Shown: in pieces, positions 5,449 to 7,233 of the stretch
Numbering within the stretch: the first letter of the stretch is position 1
Layout of the letters: each line of letters begins with the position of its first letter
DNA from: Bacteroidota bacterium
Lineage (GTDB): Bacteria > Bacteroidota > Bacteroidia > Bacteroidales > F082
Length of the DNA: 7,233 bases
Direction of reading: 5' to 3'
NCBI GenBank assembly: GCA_002686705.1
Contig: NYYH01000108.1
Location: 1 to 7,233 of the forward strand
The notes under the pieces: model-generated
Database searches by the model: none
Told to the model about the DNA's origin: nothing
What the model saw: the letters and a program-made list of their open reading frames with translations, nothing else
Position numbers and translations under genes: made by a program

Positions 5449-5510
5449 AATTATCGTTGAGACCTCACAGATAAAATATTTAACATTTGGGAACGAAGGA
5501 TTGAACTTTT

Positions 5511-5531
5511 AACTTCGTGTAAACTTCGTGT
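5511..5531 (+). repeat. Tandem ACTTCGTGT repeat, two units
   Basis: Two copies of AACTTCGTGT begin at 5511 and 5522, 11 bp apart. Related units occur three times at 6897-6929. The same heptamer appears in the opposite orientation as CACGAAG at 1903 and 4593. One-helical-turn spacing fits cooperative protein binding on one face of DNA, such as integrase arm sites or operators; the role is not known. Confidence 0.7.
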
Positions 5532-5545
5532 AAGGAAATCAATAT

Positions 5546-5566
5546 TTTTGCAGGACTTTTGCAGGA
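5546..5566 (+). repeat. Tandem TTTTGCAGGA repeat, two units
   Basis: TTTTGCAGGA occurs at 5546-5555 and 5557-5566, again with an 11-bp step. The second copy supplies the AGGAG Shine-Dalgarno (5563-5567) for the ATG at 5577, nine bases on. A duplication that created the ribosome site, or an operator overlapping it, are both possible. Confidence 0.65.
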
Positions 5567-5576
5567 GTGAGTTTTT

Positions 5577-6383
5577 ATGTATGATGGATATATGATAAGT
5601 GAATTAAAAGATTTTTGGTCGAACTACACTCATCATCAACTGCACCCAGACGATGAAAAACATCTTGGTGTAAATAAAAGCAAATATTGCCTTGAAATGT
5701 CAATAGATGAATTGAGAAATAGATATGGTAATGATTTAAAATCAAACCACACTAGAGAAAAATTTATAAACGATACAAACAATAAAAATAAAATCTTAAC
5801 TAATTTACTTGTTGTTCCTTTTTTTGGGGATGTAGAAAATGCTAAAATCTATATTTTAATGGGTAATCCTGGATTTCACACTGGCGATTATGTGGATGAG
5901 GTTGAGGATGAAGGTTATATAAATCTAATAAAACAAAATTTAAAACTTGAATTAAAAACTTTTAAACCTTTGCATGAAAAAGCAATTAATACGGGGGGAT
6001 ATCTTTATTGGTCACATAATGGAAGAATTCCTAAAATCTCAAAATTTTTAACTGATTTAAATAAACAAAGTTATTCCACAAATTATGAATTAGTTAAAAA
6101 TTCAATTTGTGTTGTTGAATCCATTGCCTATCATTCTTGTAATAAACCTAATGATGAACTTTATAAACTACCTTCAAGTAAACTTACAAAAAAATTAGTA
6201 AATGAATATATCCAACAAAGAATAAATAACAATGAAGCGATGTGTTTTGTTTGGAGAAGTGTATCTTTTTGGAAAATGCAGGAACATAAGAATTTATTAA
6301 TAAGGGATCCTACACAAGCACAACTTTCAATGTTTACCAATGATGAAGCATATAAAATGGCAAATCATTTATTAAATAATTAA
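5577..6383 (+). CDS. UDG-fold-like conserved protein of unknown function
   Basis: A 268-residue cytoplasmic protein with no signal peptide. Start: ATG 5577, with AGGAG nine bases upstream. Motifs recall the uracil-DNA-glycosylase superfamily: ILMGNPG at 93-99 (active-site Gly-x-Pro-Gly type loop after a beta strand), a second strand ending AYHSC (184-188), and a later FVWRSVSFW strand (224-232) followed by IRDPTQAQLS (242-251). The order GNPG, PYHS-like, (M/W)R, then NPQNxxLS-like is that of a conserved bacterial hypothetical family that I recognise from accessory regions, without a proven reaction. A catalytic acid like that of classical UDG is not evident, so base excision should not be assumed. 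It converges on the GIY-YIG-like gene with 47 bp between, and two 11-bp repeat pairs precede it. DNA binding or nucleotide handling is likely but inferred. Confidence 0.72.
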   Translation: MYDGYMISELKDFWSNYTHHQLHPDDEKHLGVNKSKYCLEMSIDELRNRYGNDLKSNHTREKFINDTNNKNKILTNLLVVPFFGDVENAKIYILMGNPGFHTGDYVDEVEDEGYINLIKQNLKLELKTFKPLHEKAINTGGYLYWSHNGRIPKISKFLTDLNKQSYSTNYELVKNSICVVESIAYHSCNKPNDELYKLPSSKLTKKLVNEYIQQRINNNEAMCFVWRSVSFWKMQEHKNLLIRDPTQAQLSMFTNDEAYKMANHLLNN

Positions 6384-6430
6384 TAGAATTGGTGGGATGT
6401 TTTGTTTCTAGGTGTTTCAAACTTCTTTAT
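6384..6430. other. Short convergent intergenic gap
   Basis: Forty-seven bases separate the stops of the UDG-like gene and the GIY-YIG-like gene. It is AT-rich and no clear hairpin or poly-T terminator stands out. Confidence 0.4.
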
Positions 6431-6817
6431 TTAATCAAATTTTTTATATTCATCTAAAATAGTTTTTTGTGCCTTTTCTAAACTAATATCTTTCATCCAA
6501 TCCATTATTCGTCCATTTTTTAAACTTTTTAGGCAATATGATCTAAATATTTCTTTTATGTGTTTTTTGAATTCGCTTAGTTTTGCATAGTTATCAATTT
6601 CAACTACCTCAACAAATTTAACATTACTTCCAAATATATCTATGAATTCTTCAAATCTTTTGTGGAAGTTTTTTGATTGTCCAAACTTTAAATTATTTTT
6701 ATTAACTTTTAAAATAGTTTCATAATTGCCAACCTTGTTGGCATCATTTTGGTTATATATTATTTTAAGTTCAGATTGTTGAGGTTGAACAAGATATATT
6801 CCACTTCTTTTATTCAT
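6431..6817 (-). CDS. GIY-YIG-like nuclease domain protein
   Basis: A 128-residue protein made almost wholly of one GIY-YIG-like domain, related in layout to the T5orf172/Meiotically-up-regulated-like group. Visible elements: GIY at residues 6-8 opening the first strand, KFG (44-46) at the YIG position in LKFGQSKNFHKRF, Arg54 as the usual arginine, Glu82 as a candidate metal ligand in LSEFKKHIKEIF, and a GRxxDWM stretch (102-108) where the group often has GEWF. The family cuts DNA or acts as an accessory nuclease, with one metal ion. The YIG tyrosine is Phe45, so activity is not certain. Start: ATG 6817, with AGGA seven bases before it. Upstream at 6897-6929 lies the triple ACTTCGTG array. Intact, no signal peptide or membrane segment. 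Confidence 0.75.
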   Translation of the reverse strand: MNKRSGIYLVQPQQSELKIIYNQNDANKVGNYETILKVNKNNLKFGQSKNFHKRFEEFIDIFGSNVKFVEVVEIDNYAKLSEFKKHIKEIFRSYCLKSLKNGRIMDWMKDISLEKAQKTILDEYKKFD

Positions 6818-6896
6818 TCTTATATCCTACCATCAACTACGAGAAATGTTGATATTAAAAAAACCATTCATTATTTGACTATTTTTTGGTAAGCAA

Positions 6897-6929
6897 ACTT
6901 CGTGCTAACTTCGTGCTCGACTTCGTGCT
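6897..6929 (+). repeat. Triple ACTTCGTGCT array
   Basis: ACTTCGTGCT occurs three times, at 6897, 6908 and 6920, spaced 11 and 12 bp. It sits between the GIY-YIG-like gene and the tmRNA terminator and matches the two-unit array at 5511. The position next to tmRNA, the likely anchor of the island, would suit integrase arm sites. The repeat points toward the tmRNA and away from the neighbouring minus-strand gene, which argues against a simple operator. Confidence 0.75.
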
Positions 6930-6937
6930 CTCTTTTT

Positions 6938-6975
6938 AAAAAAAAATGAGAGTGTGGAACGAATTCCACACTCTC
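6938..6975 (-). terminator. Intrinsic terminator of tmRNA
   Basis: On the minus strand a perfect 12-bp stem (6964-6975 with 6948-6959) closes a TTCG tetraloop (6960-6963) and is followed by one A and nine T (6946-6938). This is a textbook Rho-independent terminator, directly downstream of the tmRNA 3' end. Confidence 0.93.
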
Positions 6976-7022
6976 TGGGAACTTCTGTTGCCCGGTGCCC
7001 CAGACCGCGCTAACCTAGAAAA

Positions 7023-7055
7023 CTAGGCAGCGATAGCTAATCTATTATCGTTAGC
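7023..7055 (-). other. ssrA: tmRNA tag reading frame ANDNRLAIAA
   Basis: GCT (7055-7053) is the resume codon, giving Ala-Asn-Asp-Asn-Arg-Leu-Ala-Ile-Ala-Ala and TAG (7025-7023). With the non-coded alanine the tag begins AANDN, as in other alphaproteobacterial tags such as Caulobacter's, and ends in Ala-Ala for ClpXP-type proteases. Confidence 0.9.
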
Positions 7056-7139
7056 ATTTATAAATTTAGTTCGATAACGGTGGTACCATGCCGAGCAAAG
7101 TCTTTATCTTTAAATTAACGTCAATCCTATTTCGCCCCC

Positions 7140-7149
7140 CTGATTTTGA
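7140..7149 (-). other. Ten-base spacer removed from pre-tmRNA
   Basis: The bases TCAAAATCAG (minus strand) lie between the acceptor CCA end and the coding-piece 5' G. In permuted tmRNAs this internal segment is cut out by tRNA-processing enzymes. One of the six G at 7140-7135 belongs to it, because only five pair in the acceptor stem. Confidence 0.7.
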
Positions 7150-7233
7150 TGGTGGAGGCGCCGGGTACCGCCCCCGGGTCCGTTTAACCTATTACACAAA
7201 GCATTTATTGCTATAGTTGTAAAAACAACTTTG

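Larger units (their letters stand above)
5449..5576. other. Intergenic region with two 11-bp-period repeats
   Basis: No gene is seen. It holds two tandem pairs, AACTTCGTGT (5511, 5522) and TTTTGCAGGA (5546, 5557), both with an 11-bp step, then the ribosome site of the next gene. On the minus strand, 5490-5508 reads like the T-arm and acceptor 3' end of a tRNA (GTTCAATCC ... GTTCCCA), but the T stem pairs poorly and no tRNA body follows. Confidence 0.5.
6978..7233 (-). tRNA. ssrA: tmRNA (permuted two-piece, alphaproteobacterial type)
   Basis: tmRNA rescues stalled ribosomes by acting as alanyl-tRNA and then as a short mRNA that adds a degradation tag. On the minus strand the acceptor piece ends CCACCA (7155-7150). 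A spacer of 10 bases (7149-7140) follows, then the 5' end of the coding piece, GGGGGCGAAATAGGATTGACG, from 7139. The acceptor stem GGGGGCG/CGCCTCC pairs over seven positions with G3-U70, the alanine identity pair. The tag ORF (7055-7023) encodes ANDNRLAIAA, and its stop lies in a CCTAG-TTTT-CTAGG hairpin (7027-7014). The T loop between CCGGG and CCCGG reads GGCGGTA, not the usual TTCGATT; this may be a trait of the permuted family. The 3' end lies near 6978, before the terminator. The 5' end of the acceptor piece is uncertain and may reach or pass the window edge; a small hairpin (7215-7230) sits there. Confidence 0.92.

Noticed and set aside
5490..5508. Minus-strand tRNA 3' end (GTTCAATCC ... 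GTTCCCA)
   Set aside because: The T-loop-like and acceptor-like bases are present, but the T stem pairs at only three of five positions and no anticodon or D arm follows. At most a remnant; not annotated as tRNA.
5511..6929. CRISPR array
   Set aside because: The ACTTCGTG units are too short and too close (11-12 bp steps) and have no spacers of constant length.

Overview
The window is AT-rich (roughly 30% GC by eye) and gene-dense. It ends on the minus strand with a circularly permuted, two-piece tmRNA gene of the alphaproteobacterial type: an acceptor piece ending CCACCA, a 10-nt spacer, then the 5' end of the coding piece and a tag ORF reading ANDNRLAIAA. Very low GC, tight gene packing, weak or missing Shine-Dalgarno sites and SAR11-style signal peptides (MKK...LLFSSSVVA) suggest a Pelagibacterales (SAR11)-like marine alphaproteobacterium or a mobile island within one. 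The lineage is inferred; the permuted tmRNA is read directly.

Layout. (1) 1-531: two small unrecognised plus-strand genes. (2) 532-715: a gene-free, inverted-repeat-rich leader ahead of (3) a tyrosine recombinase/integrase (716-1936). (4) 1929-3913, minus strand: a tightly coupled four-gene operon that alternates CPYC/CRYC zinc-ribbon membrane proteins with signal-peptide-bearing secreted proteins (ZnR-1TM, secreted 4-Cys, ZnR-3TM, secreted 2-Cys). It ends in a seven-codon signal-peptide relic touching the integrase stop. (5) 3985-4566, minus: a separate paralogue of the 4-Cys secreted protein, with its own promoter-like region. (6) 4579-5448, plus: an EF-hand protein with no signal peptide, whose first codons resemble the integrase tail. 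(7) 5577-6383, plus: a conserved family with uracil-DNA-glycosylase-like motifs. (8) 6431-6817, minus: a small GIY-YIG-like protein, convergent with (7). (9) 6938-7233: an intrinsic terminator and the tmRNA gene.

The stretch from the integrase to the tmRNA looks like an accessory island, with tmRNA as the likely chromosomal anchor. No duplicated attachment core was found, so integration at tmRNA is a hypothesis. Related short motifs around CACGAAG/CTTCGTG recur at gene boundaries (1902, 4592, 5511-5531, 6897-6929), partly as tandem units about 11 bp apart.

The best candidate for something undescribed is the zinc-ribbon/secreted-protein operon with its paralogue. It shows gene coupling, shared signal-peptide coding DNA, a recent 63-bp internal duplication and a C7A9 slippery tract. 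No biochemical function can be assigned to it from sequence alone.
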